Of a DNA stretch of 64,000 nucleotides, positions 17,714-27,282 are shown piece by piece. Every line of letters starts with the position of its first letter. Within the stretch, counting starts at the first letter, position 1. This stretch comes from Candidatus Omnitrophota bacterium (GTDB lineage: Bacteria; Hinthialibacterota; Hinthialibacteria; OLB16): assembly GCA_020632575.1 (NCBI GenBank), contig JACKFH010000012.1, positions 62,001 to 126,000 on the forward strand, read 5' to 3'. The notes beneath the pieces are model-generated. The model saw only the letters and a list, made by a program, of their open reading frames with translations, did not search any database and was not told where the DNA came from. The translations under genes and the position numbers were made by a program.

Positions 17714-19281
17714 GATTATCCGTGTGGTGGATTCTTACTCCCTTGATTCTTTTGATCCTTATCGGCTGCGGGGGCGATTCGACTTCGGATCGACCAAAAC
17801 TCGACCAAGTCCGGATCGATGTCGACGCTCGCCGACCCGCCATGAACCTTTCCGACTACAACCTGTTCTCGGACCTTGCGACTCTCACACCGAATGATGG
17901 GGTTCTTCCTTACCAAGTCAACAACTCCCAATACCTCGATGGGGCCCTGCTTCGGTATTTCGTCTATATCCCTCCCGCCGCCAAAATCGAATTCGATTCC
18001 AACGGGCTCCCCAATCTCCCGGTCGGTTCGGCGCTGATCCAAAACCTCTCCTTCCCAACGGATCTTCGCAAACCGGAGGAGGAGGCGCGCCAGTTGGAAA
18101 CCCGCCTCCTGATCCATCAGAGCAAAGGTTGGGTCGCCGTGCCCTACCTTTGGAATGAGGACCATTCCGACGCCGAGAGGTCCGTCGTTGGAGAAAAGAC
18201 CAAGATCGTTTGGAAAGACCGTGAGGGGGAGAGTCAATCGTTCACCTACCTGACCCCCGACATGAACCAGTGCAAACGCTGCCACAAACAGAACGACGAA
18301 GTCTCCCCCATCGGATTCACCACGCGGAATCTGAATATGGATATCGAATCCTCGCGAGAAAGACAGAACCAACTGGAACATTGGATGGCGTTGGGGCTTT
18401 TTACTGACTCGGAGGGGGAGACGGTCAACGAAAGAACCGTTTCCTGGCGTGACCCTTCGTTTGGGACGATTGAGGAACGGGCGCGGGCCTGGCTTGATAT
18501 CAACTGCTCCAACTGCCACAACCCCGAGGGGGAGGCGATCGTGTCGGGATTGGACCTTTCCCTCGACCAAGACCATCCCGTTCGGTTTGGAATCTACAAA
18601 CCACCGGTCGCGGCGGGACGAGGCTCCGGCGGATTTCGCTTTAGCATCGACCCTGGGAAACCACAAAGTTCCTTCCTTCTCCATCGGATTCGCTCGACTG
18701 AACCTGGGGTCATGATGCCTCCACTTGGACGGTCCACAGTCGATGAAGAGGGATCCCAATTGATTGAAGAGTGGATTGCCCAAATCAGGGCCGACTCGGA
18801 ACTCGAGGAGAGGGCGCTCAATCCGATGGCCGCTTATCAGGGGGCCCTTTCCGGTGGCGATCCGGGAAATGGCCGAGTCATCTTTTATGAAAAATTCAAA
18901 TGCGTGGCTTGCCACACTGCCGAGAAACGTGGCGAAGGAACTGTTGGGCCTAACCTTTCCGATGTGGGCGCCAGAACCGATCGAAACTATCTCTTGGAGT
19001 CCCTGATCGAGCCAAGCGCTCGGGTGGTCGAGGGTTTCGAATCCGTGATGGTGACCACCGCCGACGAGGAGGTTCTCACTGGCACGATCCTGTCCGAAGA
19101 CGCCAATCAAATCACGCTCTCGAATTCCGCCGGTGGCGCGGAGAGCCTCAATAAATCCGAAATCTTGGATCGCCGGGATTCCTCTCTTTCCATCATGCCA
19201 TCGGTGGCCAACCTTCTATCGGTCCAAGAGGTGGCGGACCTCCTCGAATACCTTTCACAGCAGAAAACCCGTATTGAATAA
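17710..19281 (+). CDS. tri-heme lipoprotein: TIGR03806-like plus TIGR02603-like domain
   Basis: Encodes 523 residues. Its lipobox is LLILIGCGG. Residues about 35-370 repeat the architecture of the upstream gene (YNLFSDLATLTPNDGVLPYQ, QCKRCHK, NCSNCHN, AAGRGSGGFRFSIDPGKPQS). A further C-terminal domain follows from about residue 385: GNGRVIFYEKFKCVACH, GEGTVGPNLSDVGARTDRNY and LLESLIEPSARVVEGFES. This is the Pirellula/Verrucomicrobium-type heme domain (TIGR02603). The ATG chosen has GGAGG upstream and overlaps the previous stop. It is probably a duplicate of the upstream gene that gained a third heme. It likely acts in periplasmic electron transfer; the partner is unknown. Confidence 0.88.
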   Translation: MRLSVWWILTPLILLILIGCGGDSTSDRPKLDQVRIDVDARRPAMNLSDYNLFSDLATLTPNDGVLPYQVNNSQYLDGALLRYFVYIPPAAKIEFDSNGLPNLPVGSALIQNLSFPTDLRKPEEEARQLETRLLIHQSKGWVAVPYLWNEDHSDAERSVVGEKTKIVWKDREGESQSFTYLTPDMNQCKRCHKQNDEVSPIGFTTRNLNMDIESSRERQNQLEHWMALGLFTDSEGETVNERTVSWRDPSFGTIEERARAWLDINCSNCHNPEGEAIVSGLDLSLDQDHPVRFGIYKPPVAAGRGSGGFRFSIDPGKPQSSFLLHRIRSTEPGVMMPPLGRSTVDEEGSQLIEEWIAQIRADSELEERALNPMAAYQGALSGGDPGNGRVIFYEKFKCVACHTAEKRGEGTVGPNLSDVGARTDRNYLLESLIEPSARVVEGFESVMVTTADEEVLTGTILSEDANQITLSNSAGGAESLNKSEILDRRDSSLSIMPSVANLLSVQEVADLLEYLSQQKTRIE

Positions 19282-19501
19282 AAAGGGTTTTTCATCGTCT
19301 TTGTCTTTGTTCGAATTCTGGAGGATATAGGCTTGAAATATCAAATTTATTGGAATTGACAAATGCTGGCGAATCTCTTAGTATGACGGAAAACAAGGGT
19401 AACAGGGTTTTGTCCAGTCTTGGGCGATGGCCGGTTTTGAATCGGCCTCCTTCGAGGCGGGTCCTGTCCCAAGGAAAAAAGTCGTTTTGGAGGCTCGAAA
19501 A

Positions 19502-21439
19502 ATGGTTCGCAAATCGCTTCTTCTGGGAGTGCTGCTCCTTTCCATTCTTTTTACTGAATCTGGTTTCGCCCAGAAGACCGCCAAACCTGTCGGGGGCAAA
19601 GTCCCGAAGCCCCAGCCGGTGGAGGAGAGCAAGTCCTTCCCGGTGGCCCAACCCTTCACCAATGAGTATGGGGTTGAGTGGCATCCGACCGTGGACACCG
19701 CGATCGAATTGACGGTCTCCGGTCCCAACGAAGTGAGTTCCAAAACCACCTTCGGTTTGGAGACGCTCCCTTATTTCGATTTTTACGATGAAAACGGCAA
19801 CCTTCGTCCGGATGGGGTCTACATCTACGAGCTGAAAGTGATCCCGAATATCGATCCTTCCACTTATCAAAAGATGGAGGCGATTCGCGAGTCTCCGAAT
19901 CGGCAAGAATTGACCGAGGAGATGAAAGCCTTTGGCGAACTCCCCCAAGAAACCCTGATCCAAATGGGAAGTTTCACCTTCAAGGGGCATGAGGTCATCA
20001 TGGGAGAGGCGGTGAACATGAAGACCCTCCAATCGGCGGACATGGACGATCCAAACTTCGACAAGATCATCGTCCACAATCAGGATGTCACCATTCAAGG
20101 CAGCGAGTGTATCGGATTCGATTGCACTAGCGGCGAAAATTTTGGCTTCGACACCCTGAGATTGAAGGAAAACAACCTCCGAATCCGTTTCAGCGACACC
20201 AGCAACAGCGGGAGTTTCCCAACGAGGGATTGGCAACTGACAGCCAATGATACAACCAACGGGGGCGCCAGTTATTTTTCCATCGACGATGTCGATGGTG
20301 GCAGGACTCCTTTTCGCCTGATTGCCGGGGCTCCATCCAACTCACTCTATGTGGACGCTCAAGGCGATGTCGGCATGGGCACCTCGAATCCGATTGTCGA
20401 ACTTCATCTTGCTGACGGTGACACGCCCACAATCCGATTGGAGCAGGACGGTAGTAGTGGCTGGACCGCTCAAACGTGGGACGTTGCGGGCAACGAGACG
20501 AACTTCTTCATTCGCGACGTCAATAACGGCAGTAAACTCCCTTTCAGAATCAGACCCGGCGCTCCCGATAATAGCATCTACATCGACACCGATGGCGATG
20601 TCGGAATTGGGACCAACGCGCCTTCCGCAAAGTTGGATGTTCGTGGAAGCGCTATGATCAACGGCGATCTTTTTGCGAAGGATGGCGCGACGGTCGGATC
20701 CAGTTACTACGGTTCAAGCAACATTCCGGATAATGGCTTGATCGTCGAGGGAAACTCCGGTTTTGGAACGGATGATATCGAATCGTGGGACCCAAATTGG
20801 GGAGCGATCGAGCTTGGTGGGACTTCTTCCATTATGTACAACAGGGGAAATGGCTCCTATCACGCCTCCAACAACGCATACTTCAATGGAGTTTGGAGGT
20901 ATAAACAGACTGGCGCCCCCGCGGCCAATTATCACCAACACAATGGCGAGCACATTTGGAGGACCGCTTCATCGGGGACCGAAGATGCCGCGATCACCTG
21001 GACCGAGGGAATGCGGGTCGACGAAAACGGGCGGGTTGGGATACAGAACAACAACCCAAGCGCTCTTCTTCAAGTTGGAACGGGCGGCGCGGTCTGCAAC
21101 GGAACCACCTGGATCGACGGTAGTTCCAGAGACTTCAAGAAGCAAATCCAAGATCTTTCCGAGGCGGACTTGGAAGAACTTATGAAGGTCCTGGACGATG
21201 TGGATATGGTTTCTTACCTGTACAAACAGGAGTCGGACGACACCCCCAGGCATGTGGGTATGATCGCCGAGGAGATGCCGGACATTCTGGCGAGCAAGGA
21301 TCGCAAAGGCCTGGAACTCGGGCGCCATGTCGGCTTTTTGATGGGCGTGGTCAAAGTTCTGAAGACTCAAAACGAGGAAATGGCTCAAGAACTCGAGCAA
21401 CTCAAAGCGGAGATTGCGGCCATCAAAGAAAACAAGTAA
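19502..21439 (+). CDS. secreted protein with C-terminal S74 endosialidase-type chaperone
   Basis: Encodes 645 residues with a signal peptide (MVRKSLLLGVLLLSILF..). The middle has repeated collagen-tail/phage-tail-like units: SLYVDAQGDVGMGTSNPIVE, SIYIDTDGDVGIGTNAPSAK and VDENGRVGIQNNNPSALLQV. The C-terminus reads WIDGSSRDFKKQIQDLSEAD, then DTPRHVGMIAEEMPDIL, the S74 intramolecular chaperone. In phage tailspikes this domain drives trimerisation and cleaves itself off. A terminal coiled coil (KTQNEEMAQELEQLKAEIAA) would support a trimer. The start has GGAGG upstream. A cell-surface fibre is the likely role. Confidence 0.82.
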   Translation: MVRKSLLLGVLLLSILFTESGFAQKTAKPVGGKVPKPQPVEESKSFPVAQPFTNEYGVEWHPTVDTAIELTVSGPNEVSSKTTFGLETLPYFDFYDENGNLRPDGVYIYELKVIPNIDPSTYQKMEAIRESPNRQELTEEMKAFGELPQETLIQMGSFTFKGHEVIMGEAVNMKTLQSADMDDPNFDKIIVHNQDVTIQGSECIGFDCTSGENFGFDTLRLKENNLRIRFSDTSNSGSFPTRDWQLTANDTTNGGASYFSIDDVDGGRTPFRLIAGAPSNSLYVDAQGDVGMGTSNPIVELHLADGDTPTIRLEQDGSSGWTAQTWDVAGNETNFFIRDVNNGSKLPFRIRPGAPDNSIYIDTDGDVGIGTNAPSAKLDVRGSAMINGDLFAKDGATVGSSYYGSSNIPDNGLIVEGNSGFGTDDIESWDPNWGAIELGGTSSIMYNRGNGSYHASNNAYFNGVWRYKQTGAPAANYHQHNGEHIWRTASSGTEDAAITWTEGMRVDENGRVGIQNNNPSALLQVGTGGAVCNGTTWIDGSSRDFKKQIQDLSEADLEELMKVLDDVDMVSYLYKQESDDTPRHVGMIAEEMPDILASKDRKGLELGRHVGFLMGVVKVLKTQNEEMAQELEQLKAEIAAIKENK

Positions 21440-21496
21440 ATTCTTTGTCCAGGTCGCTTTCGGTCCATGAAGGCTGGGAGCGACCTGGACAAGATA

Positions 21497-22735
21497 ATGA
21501 AAGCTTTTGTCTCCCTCGTATTGACCCTGTCGTATCTGTCCACTCTCTGTGCGGGTGACTTAACTTATTCGGCATCCCAATTGACTCACGGTCCCAAACA
21601 CCACTTTTTTGGATATATCGGCCAATCGCTCACGATCCCATGGAACCAGAGCGGGCGTTTTATCTTGTGTTTGGAGACGGACTTCCACGACCACATGCCC
21701 AGGCCCAATGAGCCCGCTAAGGTTTGTGTGGTCGACACGAAGGATGGAAACCGAATCATTCCCCTCGATGAATCTCGCGCTTATAATTTTCAGCAAGGGA
21801 CCATGTTCTATTGGAATCCCGCTTCCGCCGAACACCAGTTCTTCTTCAACGACCGCGAGCCGGATACGGGGAAAGTGTTTACCACCCTTTATGACCTGGA
21901 CCACCGAAAGCGCGTCCATGAATACCGCTTCGAGGAGACTCCTGTCGGGAATTCCGGAGTTGCGCCGAATGGCGAATCGTTCCTCGCCATCAACTACGCC
22001 CGCATGGACCGTCTTCGTCCCGTCACCGGTTACCCCGAAGCGTTCGATTGGACAGTCGACCAGACGGCGCCGAGCGACGATGGAATCTTTCTTGTCGATA
22101 TCGAATCCGGTTCGAAGACTCTCCTGGTGTCATTCCAGGAAATGCGCGACCGATTCATCGGAAAGATTGCCGATGTCGATAAGGCCTCTCTCTATATCAA
22201 TCACACGCTCTGGAATCGAAACAGCGACCGAATCTATTTCTTCCTTCGCGGTCGCCTCGATGGGAAAGCGATGTGGGTCAACACCCCTTGCTCCATCCAC
22301 CCCGATGGAACCAACCTGACCCTGCATGAGACCTTCATCGGCGGACATCCTGAATGGGGGGAGGGGAATCGGGTGATCGGAAGGCAAGAGGACCGGCAAG
22401 TGGTCTATGATGTCGACCGCAAGCAGATCGTTGACGAGATCGGACAACCCGGCGATTTTCCCAATCCAGAGGGAGACATCTCCTTCTCTCCCGATGGTCG
22501 ATTTTTGGTCAATGGATTCGGCGTCCCGGGAGGAAAGAACGATTACGTGATCTTCCGTATGGAGGATGGAACCCATATCCGAACGGAATCGTTTAGCCGA
22601 GGCCCCTACCGGAGCGGCGAATTGCGAATTGATCCCGCCCCGCGCTGGAATCGCGAGAGCAACCGGATTCTCATCCCCAACTGGTGCGAGGACGACACTC
22701 GGCAAATGTTCATTCTATCCCTCTCCGAGAACTGA
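21497..22735 (+). CDS. exported TolB/WD40-like beta-propeller
   Basis: Encodes 412 residues with a signal peptide (MKAFVSLVLTLSYLSTLCAG). The body has propeller-type blades, for example YDLDHRKRVHEYRF, NSGVAPNGESFLAINYARMD, GDISFSPDGRFLVNGF and WNRESNRILIPNW. Similar proteins occur beside oligogalacturonate lyases, but no catalytic set could be identified. The second ATG was preferred because it gives a normal signal peptide; the first, 10 codons upstream, adds a charged prefix. It sits between the surface protein and a ThuA gene, in a stretch of exported proteins possibly used in carbohydrate breakdown. Confidence 0.75.
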   Translation: MKAFVSLVLTLSYLSTLCAGDLTYSASQLTHGPKHHFFGYIGQSLTIPWNQSGRFILCLETDFHDHMPRPNEPAKVCVVDTKDGNRIIPLDESRAYNFQQGTMFYWNPASAEHQFFFNDREPDTGKVFTTLYDLDHRKRVHEYRFEETPVGNSGVAPNGESFLAINYARMDRLRPVTGYPEAFDWTVDQTAPSDDGIFLVDIESGSKTLLVSFQEMRDRFIGKIADVDKASLYINHTLWNRNSDRIYFFLRGRLDGKAMWVNTPCSIHPDGTNLTLHETFIGGHPEWGEGNRVIGRQEDRQVVYDVDRKQIVDEIGQPGDFPNPEGDISFSPDGRFLVNGFGVPGGKNDYVIFRMEDGTHIRTESFSRGPYRSGELRIDPAPRWNRESNRILIPNWCEDDTRQMFILSLSEN

Positions 22736-22827
22736 AATCGGATCTGGCGCCGACTTCGGTTTGGGCCTTATGACCCTGGTCGGTTTCATCTAGAATCCCC
22801 TTCCGACAATGTTCCTCGGAGGTGTGG

Positions 22828-23841
22828 ATGATGGTTTTTAGATTCTCTTTGATCGCTTTCTTAATCGGTGCAACCCTAACGGTTTCCAGCCAAACCGCGG
22901 CGGAACAAACAGGAGTTGTCTATGAGGGGAAAGAGGGACCCGGTAAGGGAAAGCATATCGTTTTCGTAACAGGAGATGAGGAATACCGATCCGAGGAAGG
23001 GATGGTCCAACTCGCCAAGATCCTTGCAATTCACCATGGATTCAAATGCACCGTCCTCTTCGCGATTAACCCCGAGACCGGCGACATCGATCCCACCACA
23101 TTGAACAACATTCCCGGACTCCAGGCGCTGGACAACGCCGACCTGATGGTCCTCTTCACCCGATTCCGTGAGCTGCCGGATGACCAGATGAAACACATCA
23201 TCGACTACACGAACTCCGGCAAACCGATCATCGGCCTTCGCACCGCCACCCACGCTTTTAACTACAAGGAGAATTTGGACAGCCCGTACGCGAAATACAC
23301 CTGGAACGGTTCGGATCCCAAAGGGGGATGGGGGCGGCAAGTCCTTGGAGAGACTTGGGTCAATCACTACGGTCACCATGGAGTCGAAAGCACCCGGGGT
23401 CTGATCGCGGAAGGTCAAAAAGACAATCCGATCGTGCAGGGTTGCGAGGACATTTGGGGGCCCACCGATGTTTATGGCCTAACCGAGCTCGAGGGGGATT
23501 GCCAACCCCTCATCATGGGTCAAGTGCTGTCGGGAATGAATCCGTCCGACCCGCCGAACGAGGACAAGGAGATGGTTCCTGTCGCCTGGACCAAGACTTA
23601 CACCGGCGATTCGGGAAAGAAGACCGCCCGGGTCTTTTGCACCACGATGGGGGCCTCTCAAGACCTCTCCAGCGAAGGCCTTCGCCGATTGCTGGTCAAT
23701 GCCTGTTACTGGTGCCTGGGAATGGAGGACCGAATCCCCCCTCAAAGCGAGGTTTCGATTGTTGGCGAATACCACCCAACGCCGTTTGGGTTTGGCCAAC
23801 ACAAAAAGGGCGTCCAACCTTCCGATCTGAATCTGGAGTAA
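22828..23841 (+). CDS. exported ThuA-domain protein
   Basis: Encodes 337 residues. A signal peptide precedes GKHIVFVTGDEEYRSEEGM, a ThuA-like glutamine-amidotransferase fold. Other marks are LDNADLMVLFTRFRELPDDQ, GLRTATHAFNY and an HHGVESTRGLI segment. ThuA proteins are linked to trehalose or other sugar utilisation, and planctomycete genomes hold many exported copies, often with sugar enzymes. CGGAGG lies just upstream; ATG at 22828 or 22831 is equally possible. The catalytic mechanism of the family is not established, so the role here remains general. Confidence 0.88.
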   Translation: MMVFRFSLIAFLIGATLTVSSQTAAEQTGVVYEGKEGPGKGKHIVFVTGDEEYRSEEGMVQLAKILAIHHGFKCTVLFAINPETGDIDPTTLNNIPGLQALDNADLMVLFTRFRELPDDQMKHIIDYTNSGKPIIGLRTATHAFNYKENLDSPYAKYTWNGSDPKGGWGRQVLGETWVNHYGHHGVESTRGLIAEGQKDNPIVQGCEDIWGPTDVYGLTELEGDCQPLIMGQVLSGMNPSDPPNEDKEMVPVAWTKTYTGDSGKKTARVFCTTMGASQDLSSEGLRRLLVNACYWCLGMEDRIPPQSEVSIVGEYHPTPFGFGQHKKGVQPSDLNLE

Positions 23842-24253
23842 ACCTTCCGGCAATTCTTTGACCGGAAGTCCTGACCACGGGGGAGACTTTTTTCGATTCA
23901 CACTCCCGCCCTATTTGCATTTTTTTCTAAAATCGGTTTAAATGACGGTGTGACTGTGTGACAGGAATTTGGCTTCCATTTGATTTCTGTCGATTTGCCG
24001 TTTTTCTTGCCGCCGACTTCGGATCCAAAAGGCTCGAACGAAGTTGGCCGTTTTGGACAGAACACCATTCACCCGACCGCGCTCAATGAAGGGAAGGGGA
24101 AAAGTGTTTGAAACCAAAAAAGATTTAGTTGATGTAATGAAAGTCCCCCGACCTTCTTCGGGGGGACGCTCCCCCCCTGTGTTTCCGTCAGGCCTCAAGA
24201 TTCGAACCCGTACGGATTTTTCCAAGACTTCTCAAAAGGGCGGAGACAACCTG
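23842..24253. other. 412-nt intergenic region, no gene seen
   Basis: This lies between the ThuA and DUF1593 genes. The reading frame of the DUF1593 gene is open back to about 24044, but a signal peptide clearly begins at 24254. A GGGGGG/CCCCCC hairpin (GGGGGGACGCTCCCCCC) occurs near 24160-24177 without a T-run. Otherwise the region is AT-rich and featureless. It may contain the promoter of the downstream gene. Confidence 0.5.
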
Positions 24254-25675
24254 ATGAAACAGATCCAGATCACCCTGCTTTCGATTCTCGTCACCGGAGT
24301 CGCTTTGACACCCTGCCAAGTCAAGGCGGACAACTCCTTCAAGCCAAGAGTGGTCGTCACATTGGATGCTTGCCTCGATTGCGGCAACCCGGATGACATC
24401 CACGCGCTTGTTCACCTCTTGTGGCATTCCAACGAAATCGATTTGGAGGGTCTGCTCCCGGATCGTTACGATGTCTTTGGGGACCCAGTCGAGACCGAGG
24501 CGATCGAAAAGGTCCTTGACGCTTACGAGGCGGACTACAACAACACCTCAATCTCCTTGGCCGATCAAGGTTTTCCCGACCCGACCACTCTTCGCGAGTT
24601 GATTCCAGATTCACAAGAGGATGCCCTCGACCTTATCGAAACGCTCGCCAACGAAGACAATCCACGCCCTCTCTTTATTCTTGGTTGGGGAAACATGAGG
24701 TTGCTTCAGGAGACCCTGACAAGGGATCCGTCGGTCGCGGAAAAGATACGAGTGATTACCGTCGGAACCAGAACCAATTACAACAATTGCCGGGAGCCGA
24801 ACCTGAATGGATGGGGACGTAACGCCATCTTCCAAAGATCTCAGTTCGACAATATGTGGTGGATCGAACTCGATTGGGCCCAGGAGGCCATGCAAATCGG
24901 TGAAGAACCGGTCAAGATGCTGGATGCCCTGTCTCGGTATGGAGATCTCGGACAAATCCTAGCCGATTCGAACGAGAACTCGAAATGGGGCAGGGGATTT
25001 CGCGGCGGAGATATTGCTCCGCTCCTTATCCTTCTCGATCCTTCCGGTTCCGTCTACAACCCGACAAAAGGGGGGTGGTTGGGAAAACTGGCTCAACCGT
25101 TTCCCGAAAGACGTCCCAACTATTTCACCGACAATATGGGGAAATACGAATGGGATTACGAGAAACCCTGCCGTACTTGGATCGACCGAGAACTTGCCCT
25201 AAAAGAGTGCCAAGCCGCGTTGTTAAAAAATCGTCCCGTAATCTACGCTAAACTCCTTGAGCGGTTGAATTCCATCTACCCCACGCAAACAAAGACTCAA
25301 TCGATCGCCTCCTATGAAGCCGAGAACGCCGAACTAACCGAGGATCTGCGGGTCAGGAGCGATCTCGAGGCCAGCCATGGGTTTTATGTGGAGATGAAGG
25401 GAAACGGCCGGATCACCTGGGTTCTGGAGGACGTGCCCGCGGATGGCGAATACAAGGTGAAAATTCGGTACAAACTCCCGTTTCATCATCAGACCCAAAG
25501 ACTCATCCTGAACGGCGAGGACCTGGGGATGGCCACATTCGATGGCTCCGCGCGCGCTTGGCAGGAGAAGGAATTCGCCTTGCCACTCAAAGAGGGGCGG
25601 AATTCGCTTACGGTCGAGAAGGATTGGGGATACATGGATTTCGATAATGTGATTCTGGCCCTAAACGAACCCTGA
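24254..25675 (+). CDS. exported DUF1593 nucleoside-hydrolase-like protein with CBM
   Basis: Encodes 473 residues with a signal peptide (MKQIQITLLSILVTGVAL). Residues about 33-335 match the DUF1593 nucleoside-hydrolase-like fold: PRVVVTLDACLDCGNPDDIH (acidic metal-site pattern near the start), LFILGWGNMRLLQETL and VITVGTRTNYNN. Residues about 345-470 form a CBM6/35-like carbohydrate-binding module (SYEAENAEL, then WVLEDVPADGEYKVKIRY). Such proteins are believed to act on polysaccharide-derived sugars outside the cytoplasm. GGAG lies 9 nt before the ATG. The substrate is unknown. Confidence 0.83.
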   Translation: MKQIQITLLSILVTGVALTPCQVKADNSFKPRVVVTLDACLDCGNPDDIHALVHLLWHSNEIDLEGLLPDRYDVFGDPVETEAIEKVLDAYEADYNNTSISLADQGFPDPTTLRELIPDSQEDALDLIETLANEDNPRPLFILGWGNMRLLQETLTRDPSVAEKIRVITVGTRTNYNNCREPNLNGWGRNAIFQRSQFDNMWWIELDWAQEAMQIGEEPVKMLDALSRYGDLGQILADSNENSKWGRGFRGGDIAPLLILLDPSGSVYNPTKGGWLGKLAQPFPERRPNYFTDNMGKYEWDYEKPCRTWIDRELALKECQAALLKNRPVIYAKLLERLNSIYPTQTKTQSIASYEAENAELTEDLRVRSDLEASHGFYVEMKGNGRITWVLEDVPADGEYKVKIRYKLPFHHQTQRLILNGEDLGMATFDGSARAWQEKEFALPLKEGRNSLTVEKDWGYMDFDNVILALNEP

Positions 25676-25764
25676 CTTTTCATGTAAGGTAGCTGACTCC
25701 CTTGCCGGTATCCTCACATATTTTGCAATGAGATTTCGTTATCCAAGGAGGATCGACCTAGAGA

Positions 25765-27129
25765 ATGCTATCCCTATGCCGCCAGTATTGGACCAATTTG
25801 TTTTTCGCCCTACTAATCCTTGGTTGCTCGATGGCCCTGTCCGCTCGAGGCCAGGATGCCGCGACGCCTGAACCCGCCACCACCTCGAATCCAGACATAC
25901 CGGTCGCCGAACTCGAATGGCGTCTCAAACCTTTGACCGCGGAAGATCTCGGGTTCGAGGCCGATGGGTGGCAGGGATTGGTCAAACAAAAAGTGGAGGA
26001 GATCGCGGACACCAATATCGCCATTCTGAAGAAGAATGAGGAAATGGAAGAGGCGGAGGCTGGATCAAGCGATCAGCGGCAGACGGAAAAAACGAATCTC
26101 CTGGAAAGGCTCGCTCAGTTGACCGAGGAGCGAACCATGCTGCTGGACCGGGCCAACTTAGTCGTGGATGAATTGGAGAGAAAAGGGGGCGATGAGGCCA
26201 AGGTCGAGAGATACCGGACCTACATGAAAGCGGCTAGCGGGGTCAAGGTGGATGTCTCCGACACCGAGGCGTTGTGGTCCGCGACAAAGGGTTGGATCAC
26301 CTCGAAAGAGGGAGGACTTCGCTGGCTAAAAAATATCGCCCTGTTTGTCATTATCATAATCGCTTTCTTCTTCTTGAGTCGGATTCTGGGCAATGTCACC
26401 ACCCACGCTCTTGCCAGGACGAGAGCCACGTCCAATCTACTTCGGACTTTCCTCATCAACACGATCCGACGATTGACTCTGATCATTGGGGTCATCGTCG
26501 GCCTGGCGGCGCTGGAGATCAATATCGGGCCGCTTCTCGCGGTTATCGGCGCCGCCGGATTTGTGGTCGCGTTCGCCCTCCAGGATTCGTTGGGAAACTT
26601 CGCCAGCGGTCTCCTGATCATGATGTTCAGGCCCTTCGATGTGGGAGACGCCGTGGAGGTGGGCGGGGTCGCCGGGAAGGTCGAGGAGGTCAATTTGCTC
26701 TCGACCCACCTCAAGACATTCGACAACAAAAGCGTGCTGATCCCGAACAACGAGGTGTGGGGAGGAGTGATCACCAATATTACCGCGAGCCCTCGTCGTC
26801 GGGTGGATATGGTTTTCGGCATCGGTTACGACGACGACATCGACAAGGCGCAACGGATTCTCGAGGACATTGTGTCCAGCCACGATTTGGTGTTGAAGGA
26901 TCCCGAACCGGTGATCAAGATGAACGAATTGGCCGACTCCTCGGTGAACTTCATTGTGAGACCCTGGACCTTGACCGACGATTATTGGACAGTCTATTGG
27001 GATATGACCCGCGAGGTGAAAAAGCGGTTCGACCAAGAGGGGATTTCCATTCCCTATCCCCAGCGTGACATCCATGTCTACAACCAAGGCCGATCGGATG
27101 ACCGTTCCGAGGCTGAAGGCGCGGCCTGA
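25765..27129 (+). CDS. MscS-family mechanosensitive channel
   Basis: Encodes 454 residues. An N-terminal signal-like segment and a periplasmic coiled-coil region (about residues 75-155) precede membrane helices near 190-210, 225-245 and 250-285. The pore helix and beta-domain are classical: AVIGAAGFVVAFALQDSLGN, FRPFDVGDAVEVGGVAGKVE, then LIPNNEVWGGVITNI. MscS channels open under membrane tension to release osmolytes. An AAGGAGGAT site precedes the ATG. The extra N-terminal domain makes it longer than E. coli MscS (286 residues), as in many multi-domain relatives. Confidence 0.93.
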   Translation: MLSLCRQYWTNLFFALLILGCSMALSARGQDAATPEPATTSNPDIPVAELEWRLKPLTAEDLGFEADGWQGLVKQKVEEIADTNIAILKKNEEMEEAEAGSSDQRQTEKTNLLERLAQLTEERTMLLDRANLVVDELERKGGDEAKVERYRTYMKAASGVKVDVSDTEALWSATKGWITSKEGGLRWLKNIALFVIIIIAFFFLSRILGNVTTHALARTRATSNLLRTFLINTIRRLTLIIGVIVGLAALEINIGPLLAVIGAAGFVVAFALQDSLGNFASGLLIMMFRPFDVGDAVEVGGVAGKVEEVNLLSTHLKTFDNKSVLIPNNEVWGGVITNITASPRRRVDMVFGIGYDDDIDKAQRILEDIVSSHDLVLKDPEPVIKMNELADSSVNFIVRPWTLTDDYWTVYWDMTREVKKRFDQEGISIPYPQRDIHVYNQGRSDDRSEAEGAA

Positions 27130-27282
27130 GAGACCGATCGCCAGATCCAGCGACGATGTCTTCTTCCCGCAGTCTGTCGACACGCCACCACTCTCGCTCC
27201 ACAGGTGGAGCCACTTTCTTCGAGGACGCTGACGGAATAACCTCACCGCACAAAGAATCCTTCAAAGAAAGGCCGAACCCTC

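Noticed and set aside
17716..19110. Long open frame (464 codons) on the minus strand
   Set aside because: It is the antisense of the tri-heme lipoprotein, which has a signal peptide, three CxxCH motifs and overlap with its neighbour; the antisense protein shows no family pattern.
24158..24178. G-rich/C-rich hairpin considered as a terminator
   Set aside because: No T-run follows on either strand.
24190..24215. GATTCGAACCC resembling a tRNA T-loop on the minus strand
   Set aside because: The flanking bases do not form a T-stem, and no acceptor or anticodon arm is present.
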